NCBI GenBank assembly: GCA_910575005.1
Contig: CAJTCL010000001.1
Span: 124,001-188,000 of the forward strand
From: Lachnospiraceae bacterium
GTDB lineage: Bacteria > Bacillota > Clostridia > Lachnospirales > Lachnospiraceae
Length of the DNA stretch: 64,000 bases
Direction: 5' to 3'
In this document: positions 1 to 9,059 of the stretch, one piece after another
Layout of the letters: each line of letters begins with the position of its first letter
Numbering within the stretch: position 1 is the stretch's first letter
The notes under the pieces: model-generated
What the model was told of the DNA's origin: nothing
The model's input: only the letters and a program-made list of their open reading frames with translations
Database searches by the model: none
Made by a program: the position numbers and the translations under genes

Positions 1-308
1 GGTCAAATTTGTCTTTAAAAGGGATAATGGTACTCCCTAGAAGATTAATCCCTCACCCTCCCCACTATTCGTCACATAAGACAACTGATGCGGGGAGATA
101 TTGAGCTGTTTTGCTAAAATCTGCCTGTCCCCTGCCGCCTGGTTCAACATGTAGATAAAGTCCGAGTTTTCAAAGATATTCTCAATTTCCCGACTTGACA
201 GCAAATCTTTAATGTTCTGTGTAATGCCTGTCGGAATACCGCCCCATTTTCGGAAACGCTTCCAGATTTCCACTGAATATGCCGCCGTCTGTTCTTCTTT
301 TAAAAGCA
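1..308 (-). pseudogene. VirB4-like conjugation ATPase, third exon (C-terminal part, frameshifted, runs off window)
   Basis: This is the C-terminal part of the type IV secretion ATPase whose earlier pieces lie at 5966-7789 and 3103-3649. Translation reads LLKEEQTA, then WKRFRKWGGIPTGITQN, and later GEGLIF, all typical of the VirB4/TraE family after the Walker B motif. Joining base 3103 to base 308 across the group II intron restores His-Leu-Leu-Leu-Lys. A TAG stop appears at 37-39 directly after GEGLIF. In the next frame the sequence continues as GSTIIPFKDKFD, which is how the family goes on after a tyrosine codon. One base therefore appears to be missing in that TAY codon. It may be a true inactivating frameshift or a sequencing error. 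The gene continues left of the window. Confidence 0.82.
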
Positions 309-357
309 ATAGCGATAGGTAATCCTTTGATGTTATCTCCGGATTTTCCCCCGCTCT

Positions 358-392
358 AAACCGGACGTGAACCCTTTCGATTCATCCGGCTT
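358..392 (-). other. Group II intron B domain V
   Basis: On the minus strand this reads as the 34-35 base catalytic hairpin with a GCCGGATGAA / TTCACGTCCGGTT pairing closed by a GAAA tetraloop. It sits about 50 bases before the proposed intron 3' end, the expected place for domain V followed by domain VI. Confidence 0.8.
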
Positions 393-404
393 GCCATCAA
401 GGTC

Positions 405-2330
405 TTAGATTGCGTTACATTTCAGACAACTCTCAACTTTTGCAAGGCTTCTAAATTTCTCCAGCTTCTTCAACTGTTTGGCATCAAGGTTCAGTTTTTC
501 AAGGTATTTCCTGATTGTTTCCGGGTTTGTTGCGTGTATCAGGCGGTGGACATCTTCACTGACGATAGCCAGATTCTTATATTCGTCCGTTCCTCCAAGA
601 TATTTCGGTAACTTGTGGTGGCAGTGGATTTCATTTCTTTCAAGTTTCCTGCCAGTTACCGCACATTTTCCGTATTGGGCGCAATAAAGCGATATGCGGT
701 TATCATTGTAAGCCGCTGTCCGGTATGGGATTGGGTTACGCATGAGATAGTGCATGATACCTGTATCTATGCTTTTCCCCAGCATTTTGTGGACTGCCTC
801 ACGTCCTTCGGGCGTGTAGCTGTTCGTTATGCACCGCTTCATCATGGGATTCCTGTGTTTCACATACCCAATCGGTGCAAGCGCATATCCCCGGACAAAC
901 TTTAGCTGTTCGCTATCGCCGTAACGCTCCTTGATATAATCAGGAATTACATATCCAAGTTTTCGCTTTCTTACCTGTTTTACAGTTTTCAGACGCTTTT
1001 TCAACCTTGCGTTCAGGCTCTTATGGACTGAAAAGGCCAGTGTATGGAAGTCATGGCAGATAAAAGTTGCCATGCTGTAATAATTGTGGACACCTATAAC
1101 GTAGGAATTAAAACGGGCTACCGCCGCATGTTCCGCACGTTTTCCGTGTCCGGGAAATTCAATGTCGTGTATCAGCCTTTTCATATCTGATTTGATTTTA
1201 CCAAGTGATTTCTCCCTGATATGGCTCTCCACTACATATTTGGGGCTGTGTTCACTGCCGTGGTTTGTCGCCTTAATACGCAAACCGAGAAACTCCGAAT
1301 ACGTCTCTTTCAGGTTTACGATTTTGGATTTTTCAGGGCTTATAGAAAGCCCCAGCCGGCCCTTTAGCCAGCCCTCCACCGCATAAAACAGTTTCTGTGC
1401 CTGCTGGTAACTTTTCACAAACAGCTTAAAATCATCAGCATACCGTACACAGGTAACTTCTTTCAGCCGTGTGTAGTCCCGGAGCATTTTATATTTATTT
1501 CCTTTATTTTCCGTCCCGTTATAATTCGTCCCGGTGGCATACTTCTTCCGGGTGGGGAAGTCCTCCCACTGGCTGGCTATCCACCAGTCCAGCTCATTCA
1601 GCACGATATTTGACAGGAGCGGCGAAATGATGCCGCCCTGCGGCGTGCCTTTCTCCGGGAAGCCTATCCCCGCAACCTCCGCTTTCAGCATTGCCGATAT
1701 GATACTCAGCAGCTTTTTGTCACGGATTCCCATTGCCCACATCTGCCTTAACAGCTTGCCGTGGTTTACATTATCGAAAAATCCTTTGATGTCAATATCC
1801 ACAACATAATAATAATGCGATAGCTGTATGTTCTTATAAACCAGCGCCACAGCGTGTTCCTGGCTTCTGTTTGGGCGGAACCCATAACTGTGGTCATGGA
1901 ACTTTGCTTCGCAGATTGGTTCAAGAACCTGTAACACGCATTGCTGTATCAGGCGGTCGAGTATAGTGGGTATCCCAAGCGGACGCTTTTTCGTTGGGTC
2001 ACTGCCTTTTGGGATTTCTACACGCAGGACGCTTTGCGGCTTATACCAGCCCAGCTTTTTCTGAACCAGCGCAACCAGCTTTTCATCAGGGAGATTCTCT
2101 AAATCCTTGATTGTCCTTCCGTCCGTGCCAGCGGTCTTGCTCCCGTGGTTTGCCTTGATGTTGCGGTATGCCAGCCTTATATTCTCCGGCAGGGTAATAA
2201 CCTCTACGAGATGTTTGAATACCCGTCCTTTCTGGCTGTCGGCATACAGCTTGTCCTGGATTCCCTGGAAGTCGTAATACTCCGCATGGCGCAGCTTTGA
2301 TTTCTTCTTTGCCTTGTCTTTTGTTGCCAT
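405..2330 (-). CDS. ltrA: Group II intron reverse transcriptase/maturase with C-terminal HNH domain (intron B)
   Basis: This 641-residue intron-encoded protein would splice its host intron as a maturase and copy it into new DNA sites by target-primed reverse transcription. RT motifs run in order: RPLGIPT, YGFRPNRS, DIKGFFD, GTPQGGIISPLLSN and the catalytic YADD at about residue 300. A maturase (X) region follows. The C-terminal HNH domain looks intact, with a CAVTG Cys motif, EIHCHHKLP, GG, a conserved Asn and a late His. It is the only ORF in the intron. It differs clearly from the neighbouring intron A protein, so the two introns are independent arrivals rather than a duplication. Confidence 0.93.
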   Translation of the reverse strand: MATKDKAKKKSKLRHAEYYDFQGIQDKLYADSQKGRVFKHLVEVITLPENIRLAYRNIKANHGSKTAGTDGRTIKDLENLPDEKLVALVQKKLGWYKPQSVLRVEIPKGSDPTKKRPLGIPTILDRLIQQCVLQVLEPICEAKFHDHSYGFRPNRSQEHAVALVYKNIQLSHYYYVVDIDIKGFFDNVNHGKLLRQMWAMGIRDKKLLSIISAMLKAEVAGIGFPEKGTPQGGIISPLLSNIVLNELDWWIASQWEDFPTRKKYATGTNYNGTENKGNKYKMLRDYTRLKEVTCVRYADDFKLFVKSYQQAQKLFYAVEGWLKGRLGLSISPEKSKIVNLKETYSEFLGLRIKATNHGSEHSPKYVVESHIREKSLGKIKSDMKRLIHDIEFPGHGKRAEHAAVARFNSYVIGVHNYYSMATFICHDFHTLAFSVHKSLNARLKKRLKTVKQVRKRKLGYVIPDYIKERYGDSEQLKFVRGYALAPIGYVKHRNPMMKRCITNSYTPEGREAVHKMLGKSIDTGIMHYLMRNPIPYRTAAYNDNRISLYCAQYGKCAVTGRKLERNEIHCHHKLPKYLGGTDEYKNLAIVSEDVHRLIHATNPETIRKYLEKLNLDAKQLKKLEKFRSLAKVESCLKCNAI

Positions 2331-3102
2331 AGTCGGCCTTCTTTCCTTAGTGGATTTGGCCTTTCTTAGTCCTACCCGAACCTATGGAGTTTGTCTGTAA
2401 CATAATTATTTCTTGCAATCTTACCCTGACTACAGCCCTTCCCTCCACCGCTTACTTTTTTCACGGCTTCACAGGTAACATGGCTGCTGTTTCCTCCCCG
2501 GTTAAGGAAAGTTATACCGCACCCCCGGTAAGTGGTGACACGGCTTTCCCTTCCAGCGCTTCCCTGCCCGCAATGGCTCCACGCCGGGGAATTTCCACGT
2601 TCCAATACTCCTATCCTTAATTTCAACCGCATTTAGGTTTCCCTTTAAGCCTGTGTGCTGGACGGTGCCTGTAACACCGCAGGGTAGTTCCTATTCACCA
2701 ATCGTACTTTACCCCACACACGCCGCACTTGCGGCAGCGGCCTTTCTGACCGCTCGAATTTTAGACTTGTACATTCAGGATTTTGTCAGCATTAAGCATA
2801 CTCGCCATATGCGGTTATGAACCCCCGGCCTATCACCCACGGCCACCTCTGGCTCGTCTTTGCCCTACCGTCTTTTACCTCGTGTAAGGCGGGTGTGTCC
2901 AGCCGACTTCAGCGTGCTGTGTCAGTCGCAGGGATTGCGCCCCGTTTCCTCCAACGCAGTATCAGGGGGAGCGTTTCAGGGCGTTACCCCTTCATTCCAC
3001 TCCTCGGAGTATCAGTTAGAAAGGCTATACCTTTCCGTCACTTTTACCTCTTTGCAGGATTTTTCCCACGCAGAGTTTATATGCGACAACGTGTCGCTAC
3101 AC

Positions 3103-3649
3103 GATGGAACTCGTCAATATAGTATCTGGTGGACTTATGGGAAGCACGGTTGACAGTGACACGGTTCCATACTTGATCCTGGACAATCAACATCCCTAAC
3201 TTTTTCAACTGTTTTCCCAAATCTTTAATATCAAAGCAGATGATACGGTTTTCTAATTCCACATTTGTCCTATGGTTAAATACTTTCAGGGAACCATTCA
3301 CATAAATTTCTAGTGCTGTTGCAATCCGCTGTGCCTGTACTTCCTTTTGTTCTCGGAGACATTGATATAAATCTCCAAGCACTGGCATGTTCTCTGGGGT
3401 TGGATTTTCAAAATATTTCTGATACACAATCGGCAGACAACGGTCAATCACTGATTTTTCCTCCGCCTCAATGCCATTCCTTGCCCCTATAATTAATTCA
3501 CACAGTGATAAGATAAAATCACTTTTAACACCCAAAGGGTTATCATCATCTGAATAGTCCATATTGATGTCCATCGGGTTAATATAGTCTTTGCTCATGG
3601 CAGAGATATGAATCACTTGCCCGCCTAATGCATGGACAAGGGGATAATA
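3103..3649 (-). CDS. VirB4-like conjugation ATPase, second exon
   Basis: This 547-base piece lies between the two introns. It encodes YYPLVHALGGQVIHIS, then a central stretch, and ends STRYYIDEFH, the Walker B segment. Joined to exon 1 (ending DPEGE) it gives DPEGE-YYPLV, the usual VirB4/TrsE sequence. Joined to exon 3 it gives DEFH-LLLKEEQ. It has no start codon of its own and depends on splicing of both introns to be read. The exon is one codon base longer than a multiple of three, and exon 3 supplies the missing two bases. Function: energises the conjugative type IV secretion channel at the inner membrane face. Confidence 0.85.
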
Positions 3650-3690
3650 GTCGGCTAAGTCGGGGCGATTGCTCGCCCTTTCTCGCCTAA

Positions 3691-3724
3691 GAACCGTACA
3701 TGAGCGTTTCCACTCATACGGCTC
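3691..3724 (-). other. Group II intron A domain V
   Basis: The minus strand reads GAGCCGTATGAGTGGAAACG and then the complementary CTCATGTACGGTTC, matching the classic bacterial domain V including the AGC/GUU catalytic pairs and a GAAA-type loop. It is 41 bases before the intron 3' end. Confidence 0.9.
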
Positions 3725-3734
3725 AAGCATTTCA

Positions 3735-5414
3735 TCACTCTTTCGAGCGGCTCTCAAGATAGATTCGTTGGCAGTCAGCATGAACATACGCCATGTTAGC
3801 CACTTCCTCCTTGCCACCGCAGGACTTTGGTACTTTAAAGAAAATTTCCCTCTCGTCCGAAATATCCAGTGGCATTCCACAGTGATAGCAACGGCCATTT
3901 TGATTCTTCCAGATTAGTTTGAATCTTCCTGAAAGTTTCTTCATTCCCTGATTAAACTTGCGTTGCTTGAAATACTCCGTATCAAGGAACGGATTGGCTG
4001 CTTCCCTTACTTTTGTATGACGGACAATCGGCGTATGGTCTACCCGTATCAGCTCTTTTGTGTCCGTAGAGAATACCCAATTCTGGTTGCCCCTGCGGTG
4101 CCAATACTTTGTGGAAACCCACCATTGCCCTTTCTTCGGATGCCGTCTTTTCGCCCATCTCCACAATAACTCATAGAGAATATAGTCCAGATGTGCAAAC
4201 GCTTCTGCCGCACACACAGACTGGTGGTAATTCGTCCATCCTCGGATTTGTTGGTTCAGTTTCATAATCAGCACATCCTGATTCCATGCTTTCCCACGTT
4301 TCAGTATCGTGTCAGATAAATTCCTCACGATTGCCTGTATGGATTTCTTTGACGGCTTCACAATCAGCTTTCCCTTGAATTTTCGGAATGTCCAGCCTAA
4401 CATATCGAATCCGTCGTTGATGTGGGTAATCACCGTCTTTTCTTCTGACAGTTCCAGCCCCCGTGTTTTCAGAAATTCACGGATTAACCCTTTGACTTCC
4501 TCCGCAATCTCTTTTGTTGCCGCCGTGACTATAAAATCATCAGCATAACGCACAAGGTTGACTTTGCTCTTGTTGTGGACAAAGGCGCTCACTTTCCCCT
4601 TTGCACTTAAGTCAAAGCGGTTTATGAGTATTTCCTGCATACCGTCCAGTGCCATGTTCGCAAGAATCGGCGAGATAACGCCGCCTTGCGGAGTGCCGTC
4701 CTCTGTCGGGAACAGCTCACCTTTGAAAATAAATCCTGCTTTCAGGAATTGTTTCAAGATAGATTTGTCCATAGGGATATTCTCTATCAGCCATTCATGG
4801 CTGATGTTGTCAAAACATCCTTTGATGTCGCCCTCTAAAACCCATTCGGGCGATACTTTGCGTGACAGTGCCGCAAAAATATATTCGCAAGCGTCCTGAC
4901 AGCACCGCCCTTTTCTGAAACCAAATGATTTCATGTCGGCGGTTGTTTCTGCCACTGGCTCTAATGCAAGAGCGTACAACGCCTGCATTGCCCTGTCATA
5001 CATAGTTGGAATCCCTAACGGACGTTTCTTTTTCTTATCTTTCTTCTCAATATAGACACGTCTTAACGGCTTTGCTTTGTAGCCTTTGTCTGTCAATGAC
5101 ATGACAGCCCTCATCTTCATTGCAGGTGTTGACCAGATTTCTCCGTCCACCCCTGCGGTTTTCTTTCCTTTGTTTGTGGTCACACGCCTTACGGCGAGTG
5201 CTTTTGCATAGAACGAGTGCGCCAGTAGATACTGAAGCCGCTTCACTGTGTTCCATTTCTTTTCCTGAGTTGCCTTGACAATCCTGACTTGCAGCCTATT
5301 AACTTCCTGCTCCGCTTTCTTCCAGTCGATAGTTTTCCACTGCATGGAAAGCCGCTTGCTGTCCGATAATCTCTCAGAAACTGGCGTTTCCGTCGTTGAA
5401 TTATTACCGTTCAT
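3735..5414 (-). CDS. ltrA: Group II intron reverse transcriptase/maturase with a degraded HNH domain (intron A)
   Basis: A 559-residue intron-encoded reverse transcriptase/maturase. RPLGIPTMYDRA, FGFRKGR, DIKGCFDNISH, GTPQGGVISPILANM and YADDF are all present in order, followed by a group II maturase region (IRGWTNYHQSV). The C-terminus has a zinc-binding CYHCG and a late HxxC, but the usual His-His of HNH endonucleases (EIHH) reads EIFF. Second-strand cleavage may therefore be impaired. The start chosen is the Met at 5414, which has GGAGG seven bases upstream; an in-frame Met eight codons earlier (5438) lacks a good ribosome site. Confidence 0.92.
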   Translation of the reverse strand: MNGNNSTTETPVSERLSDSKRLSMQWKTIDWKKAEQEVNRLQVRIVKATQEKKWNTVKRLQYLLAHSFYAKALAVRRVTTNKGKKTAGVDGEIWSTPAMKMRAVMSLTDKGYKAKPLRRVYIEKKDKKKKRPLGIPTMYDRAMQALYALALEPVAETTADMKSFGFRKGRCCQDACEYIFAALSRKVSPEWVLEGDIKGCFDNISHEWLIENIPMDKSILKQFLKAGFIFKGELFPTEDGTPQGGVISPILANMALDGMQEILINRFDLSAKGKVSAFVHNKSKVNLVRYADDFIVTAATKEIAEEVKGLIREFLKTRGLELSEEKTVITHINDGFDMLGWTFRKFKGKLIVKPSKKSIQAIVRNLSDTILKRGKAWNQDVLIMKLNQQIRGWTNYHQSVCAAEAFAHLDYILYELLWRWAKRRHPKKGQWWVSTKYWHRRGNQNWVFSTDTKELIRVDHTPIVRHTKVREAANPFLDTEYFKQRKFNQGMKKLSGRFKLIWKNQNGRCYHCGMPLDISDEREIFFKVPKSCGGKEEVANMAYVHADCQRIYLESRSKE

Positions 5415-5965
5415 AGGTTTACCTCCATTCTTTGCCATGAAATACTGTGGGATAAGTCTGCACCCTTTCGGGTCAGGGCAAATCTTGAACCCCTATGCCC
5501 CGCCATTACAGCAGAGCCGTTCGCTTTTTATCCCGTTCCTCTACCCTCTGTGCCATTTCTCTGCCTTACGGCTTCGATACCTTAAATATAAGGAACACAT
5601 AGGGCTTACCAAGTTCCGCATAATAAATAATTGTGAATGCCTTAGACGCCATCTTTGAGCCGGGAGGAATCACGTCCATTTGTTACGGTGTTGAGAAAGT
5701 CACCGCAACCACCTCCGCACCTTTTGGTGTAAGTGTATCAGCCTTATTTCACTTATTCCCTGTAACGACTCTTACAATGGTTCACATTACATTCGTCATA
5801 GCACTCTTATCCTAACAGTACGCCCGACTTAGGCTGTCAGGTTTCCCATATTGTCCCACAAGCTTTCTACCTGAACGTTACCATTCACGCAGATTGTGGT
5901 AGGATTACCCCAAATGGATAGGGTAGCTGACGACCAGCAATTTATTATGCGACTTCTTGTCGCAC

Positions 5966-7789
5966 TTCTCCCTCCGGGTCACAGACGATCACATCGTCCC
6001 CTGTCATAAGGAAACAGGATAAAATCTCCCTCTTTGCGGAGAAAGACTTCCCGGAGCCGGGTGTGCCGAGGATTACCCCGTTTGGCGTTCGGAGCTTCTT
6101 CCTGTCTGCCATAATCATGTTGTTGCTTAATGCGTTTAAACCATAATATAACGATTCCCCGTCCATAAATAATTCCTGCGTGGTAAACGGAACAAAAATC
6201 GCTGTGGATGTGGTAGTCAGCGCACGTTTAATAGGAACCAGATTCATCCCCAATGGAACACTGCTCATCAATCCTTGCTCTTGCATATAGTCTAACCGGC
6301 GTAACGAACAGTTATATTTCTGTGCAATGCCCGCTGTCTGGAATATGGCATTATCCAGTTCCTGTTTTGTCTTTGCAGTATTTAAAAACAACACAGTTAC
6401 AAGGAACATCCGCTCATTCCTTGACTGCAAATCCTCTAAAAGCCGCCTTGCCTCTCCTCCGTAGGTATTAAGGTCAGAAGGGATGATGTCCATATCATAC
6501 CCTGAGCGCACCGCTTTTTTCTGTTCCTCAATTTTCATCCGATTAATATCTGTCACCTTGCTTTTTACCAGCTTGATTGCTTTCATCTGGTCTAAGGACT
6601 GGATGTGGAGGTTTACAAGCAGATTTCTGTCCATATCCAGAAACTCTGCAAGCATTTTGTCCGTCAACTCTGGAGCTAGTATCTGAAGGTAGGATGCCGC
6701 ACCAAGGGTATCTCCCATCTGAAAATCCTTCCCATTTTTAAAGACAAAACTGGTAGGGGCAATGAAATCCTTTGTTCTCATTCCAGTACGCAGTACATTG
6801 TCATAGGAAAACTGAAATGGGGTTTTTTCCTCTGGATTAAAAGTTTCATACAACACTTGTAGGCGTTCCTCCCCACTCAAAGGATAGGCGGACACCCCAA
6901 GCACCTTGAAGTTATTCAATATATCTGCTTCAATTCGTTCCAGCTTCGGCTTTGCTTCCCGGATGTTGTTTGCTTCAATTCCGAATGTAATATATTTGGT
7001 ACGTACAAGACCGTTGTTGCCCTTTGCAAGCTGGTTTTTTAGCATCTGTGCGTATTCCATCCGCACATCGTCAAAATCGTCATTCTGTGGCTTAATCTGG
7101 ATGATAGATTCAAACTCTTTCATGTTGCTGTGATGATTGACAAAGGACAACTGGAAATGAATAGTACTGTCAAAATAGTTGAGGAAATCGCACCAGTTCT
7201 CAAAAATGGCGTTCTTGTCCTCATTCTGCGCCAACTGATAATTGATGTCATAAAAACGGATGGTTTTGGAATAATATTTATCCTGCACCTTGCAGATCCC
7301 ATCCTTCGCCATTTCCCGATAGGGAATCGACTGCTGTGCGGAAATCTGTTTTTCCTTTGCTTTCTTTGATTTTGCTTTATCTCCTTCAATATATGCTGCC
7401 ACATTACCTGTATCAGATTTTTGTACTGCTGATATGGGATGTGTTTTCTTCTTAACAACCGCTTTCTTTTTTTTCGCTTTCTGCCTTGCTGCTTCTTTCT
7501 TTGCCGCTTTTTCCGCTTCGCGGGCAGCTTTCAATTCTGCTTTCCGGTCTGCTTCCTCCTGGATCTTCTTTAACTTTTTTGCCTCCTTCGCTGCTTTCTC
7601 CATCGCCTTTTTCTCACGATGGGTGAGTTTCCTTTGAACTCCTATACTGCCGTCTGTCCCAGAATTAGCTGGATTGTTATCAAAATCTATATAGTCATCC
7701 TCCAGCTCGTTCAGACAGTCATCCAGGTTAATTGCGCCTTCTTTGCCCGTCACCCGAACCGGCTGTCTACTTTCTCTTTTTCTTCCCAC
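5966..7789 (-). CDS. VirB4-like conjugation ATPase, first exon (N-terminal 608 codons)
   Basis: This is the N-terminal two-thirds of the VirB4/TraE-family ATPase that powers the conjugative type IV secretion system. A charged, Lys/Ala-rich region occupies roughly residues 50-130, longer than in many relatives, followed by the conserved domain. The Walker A motif GTPGSGKS is near residue 575, followed by DVIVCDPEGE where intron A interrupts. It starts at a GTG (7789) preceded by GGGGGAAG, inside the end of prgI, so translation is probably coupled. An unspliced message would add only VRQEVA after DPEGE and stop. With both introns removed, exons 1-3 form one frame up to a one-base lesion near base 38. 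Confidence 0.9.
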
Positions 7790-8147
7790 GCTTTCTTCCC
7801 CCTTTCTTCTGTTTTGGTACTATTTTTCTTTTCTCAACTTCATAAATATTTTTTATCTCATACCTTCGGACTGCCGGCTTTTTCAGCTTCACGTTGATAA
7901 TATTCAGAAGAATCTTTTCTAACGGCATCCCGTTTTTCTCATACATTGCGAATAAAAATGCAGGAAGCATTAACAGAACCATGCCTGTTGCTGCATTACT
8001 TGTTCCGATATATTTTTTCGTGAGGAAATAAAAAGGCAGCCCCACAGCCGCCGCAATCACAAGGCAGACAAGCTGCCTCTTTGTAAGGTTCAAAACCACC
8101 TTATTCTTAATTTTCGTCAAATCTTTTGGCACAGATACAAATGCCAT
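7767..8147 (-). CDS. PrgI family protein (VirB3-like conjugation membrane protein)
   Basis: This 126-residue protein has two closely spaced hydrophobic segments (about residues 28-42 and 51-67) and a strongly basic C-terminal tail (KKGGRKRGKKKRK). This is the layout of PrgI/VirB3-like proteins that dock beside VirB4 in Tn1549-type transfer operons. Its ATG directly follows the TAA of the radical SAM gene, with the ribosome site AAGGAGG inside that gene's last codons, and its end overlaps the start of virB4. Position and topology support the call; the sequence itself is poorly conserved in this family. Confidence 0.85.
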   Translation of the reverse strand: MAFVSVPKDLTKIKNKVVLNLTKRQLVCLVIAAAVGLPFYFLTKKYIGTSNAATGMVLLMLPAFLFAMYEKNGMPLEKILLNIINVKLKKPAVRRYEIKNIYEVEKRKIVPKQKKGGRKRGKKKRK

Positions 8148-9047
8148 TTAAATAGCCTCCTTCTTCCCAGCGGCATAATCCGCAAAATCCTTTACTGTAT
8201 AAAATATTCGTTTGTTGTTCACCCAACGTTGAAGTTGTCGAGTAATCTTTGGCGCATTGGGGCGGTTATAGACCATTACATACGGGGAGAATCCCATATC
8301 ACGCAAAGTTTCCACACGATATAAATCCTGTGTATGGCTGCTCCCATAATTAGTAAGCACATAGACCTGTCGTTTTCGCTTGTCTTTTACTGTTGTTAGT
8401 TCCAAAAATCTCTGGAAATATCCCGTCAAATCCTCATTGGGATTATCCCATGCAAAATGTATCGTTTTTGTGCGAACTTTATTCAACAGGGAAACATTAT
8501 CAGAATTTATCAGGCGAATATCTAATCCCTGAGAAAAATCCACCCATGCACAGCTTTCTGCAAGCTGCAGTATCAGCTTTTCATGTTCTGGGCAAGCAAG
8601 GAGATTCGCATCCATCAATTTTATCTCTCTCTGTCCATTCCAAAATTCAGATAAGTCGGAAACTTGTACGCTCCTTCTCCCTTCTTTGTTGCTGACAATG
8701 CAAAATCCACAGTTTCGGGGGCACCCACGGCTTAAAAAGCCATATGCTGTATTAGGAAACTGTGGATATAACCCATAATCAGGATAACTATGCTCTATGG
8801 CATTCGGCAGATTTTCCGTCAATCCATAGCCTGTACCGCCCATGATTACTTTCCCAGCGTTTTCTATAACAATCGTATCTTTGGAATAGGTGTCTGTAAA
8901 CACTCTACTTTTATAAACTACATCATACCTACCTTCCGGTTTCCACCATTCCACAGAATCTCCTTTTGCCTTATGGTAAGCCGATAACTTCATCAAGCAC
9001 AGATTTGGCCAGTTATGAGAATCTACGTCTATTAGTCCAATTTTCAA
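8148..9047 (-). CDS. Radical SAM protein embedded in the conjugation operon
   Basis: A 299-residue protein with the radical SAM cluster motif CPRNCGFC (CX3CX2C) near residue 110. Before it lies a region resembling the cobalamin-like N-terminal fold of some radical SAM enzymes (GLIDVDSHNWPNL, VIMGGTGYG). Such enzymes bind a 4Fe-4S cluster and make a 5'-deoxyadenosyl radical. I cannot name the substrate. It starts at a TTG with GGAGGGAGG directly upstream, 12 bases after the virB6 stop, and its TAA abuts the ATG of prgI. It is thus translationally locked between two transfer-channel genes, which argues against chance cargo. It could modify a protein or RNA of the transfer apparatus, or simply be a cargo gene carried there. 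Confidence 0.82.
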   Translation of the reverse strand: MKIGLIDVDSHNWPNLCLMKLSAYHKAKGDSVEWWKPEGRYDVVYKSRVFTDTYSKDTIVIENAGKVIMGGTGYGLTENLPNAIEHSYPDYGLYPQFPNTAYGFLSRGCPRNCGFCIVSNKEGRRSVQVSDLSEFWNGQREIKLMDANLLACPEHEKLILQLAESCAWVDFSQGLDIRLINSDNVSLLNKVRTKTIHFAWDNPNEDLTGYFQRFLELTTVKDKRKRQVYVLTNYGSSHTQDLYRVETLRDMGFSPYVMVYNRPNAPKITRQLQRWVNNKRIFYTVKDFADYAAGKKEAI

Positions 9048-9059
9048 AAATCCTCCCTC

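Larger units (their letters stand above)
309..3102 (-). mobile_element. Group II intron B, inserted in virB4 after the Walker B codons
   Basis: A 2794-base intron interrupts virB4 between the codons for YYIDEFH and LLLKEEQ. It starts GTGTAGCGAC at 3102, where a GCGAC/GTCGC stem follows at once, and ends ...CGCTAT at 309, fitting the GUG...AY rule. A domain V hairpin lies at 358-392 and a reverse transcriptase/maturase is encoded inside (405-2330). Removing it restores the virB4 reading frame exactly. Intron, reverse transcriptase and host gene are all on the minus strand, as needed for splicing from the virB4 transcript. The boundaries are inferred from frame restoration and terminal consensus. 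Confidence 0.88.
3650..5965 (-). mobile_element. Group II intron A, inserted in virB4 shortly after the Walker A segment
   Basis: A 2316-base intron interrupts virB4 between Glu of DPEGE and YYPLV. It begins GTGCGACAAGAAGTCGC at 5965, with the GCGAC/GTCGC stem, and ends ...TTAGCCGAC at 3650. A textbook domain V lies at 3691-3724 and a reverse transcriptase is encoded at 3735-5414. Removing it leaves virB4 in frame between complete codons. Intron B lies only 547 bases of exon away in the same gene. Confidence 0.9.

Noticed and set aside
2817-3153. Short genes on the plus strand inside intron B
   Set aside because: They are the complement of the structured intron RNA and have no ribosome sites.
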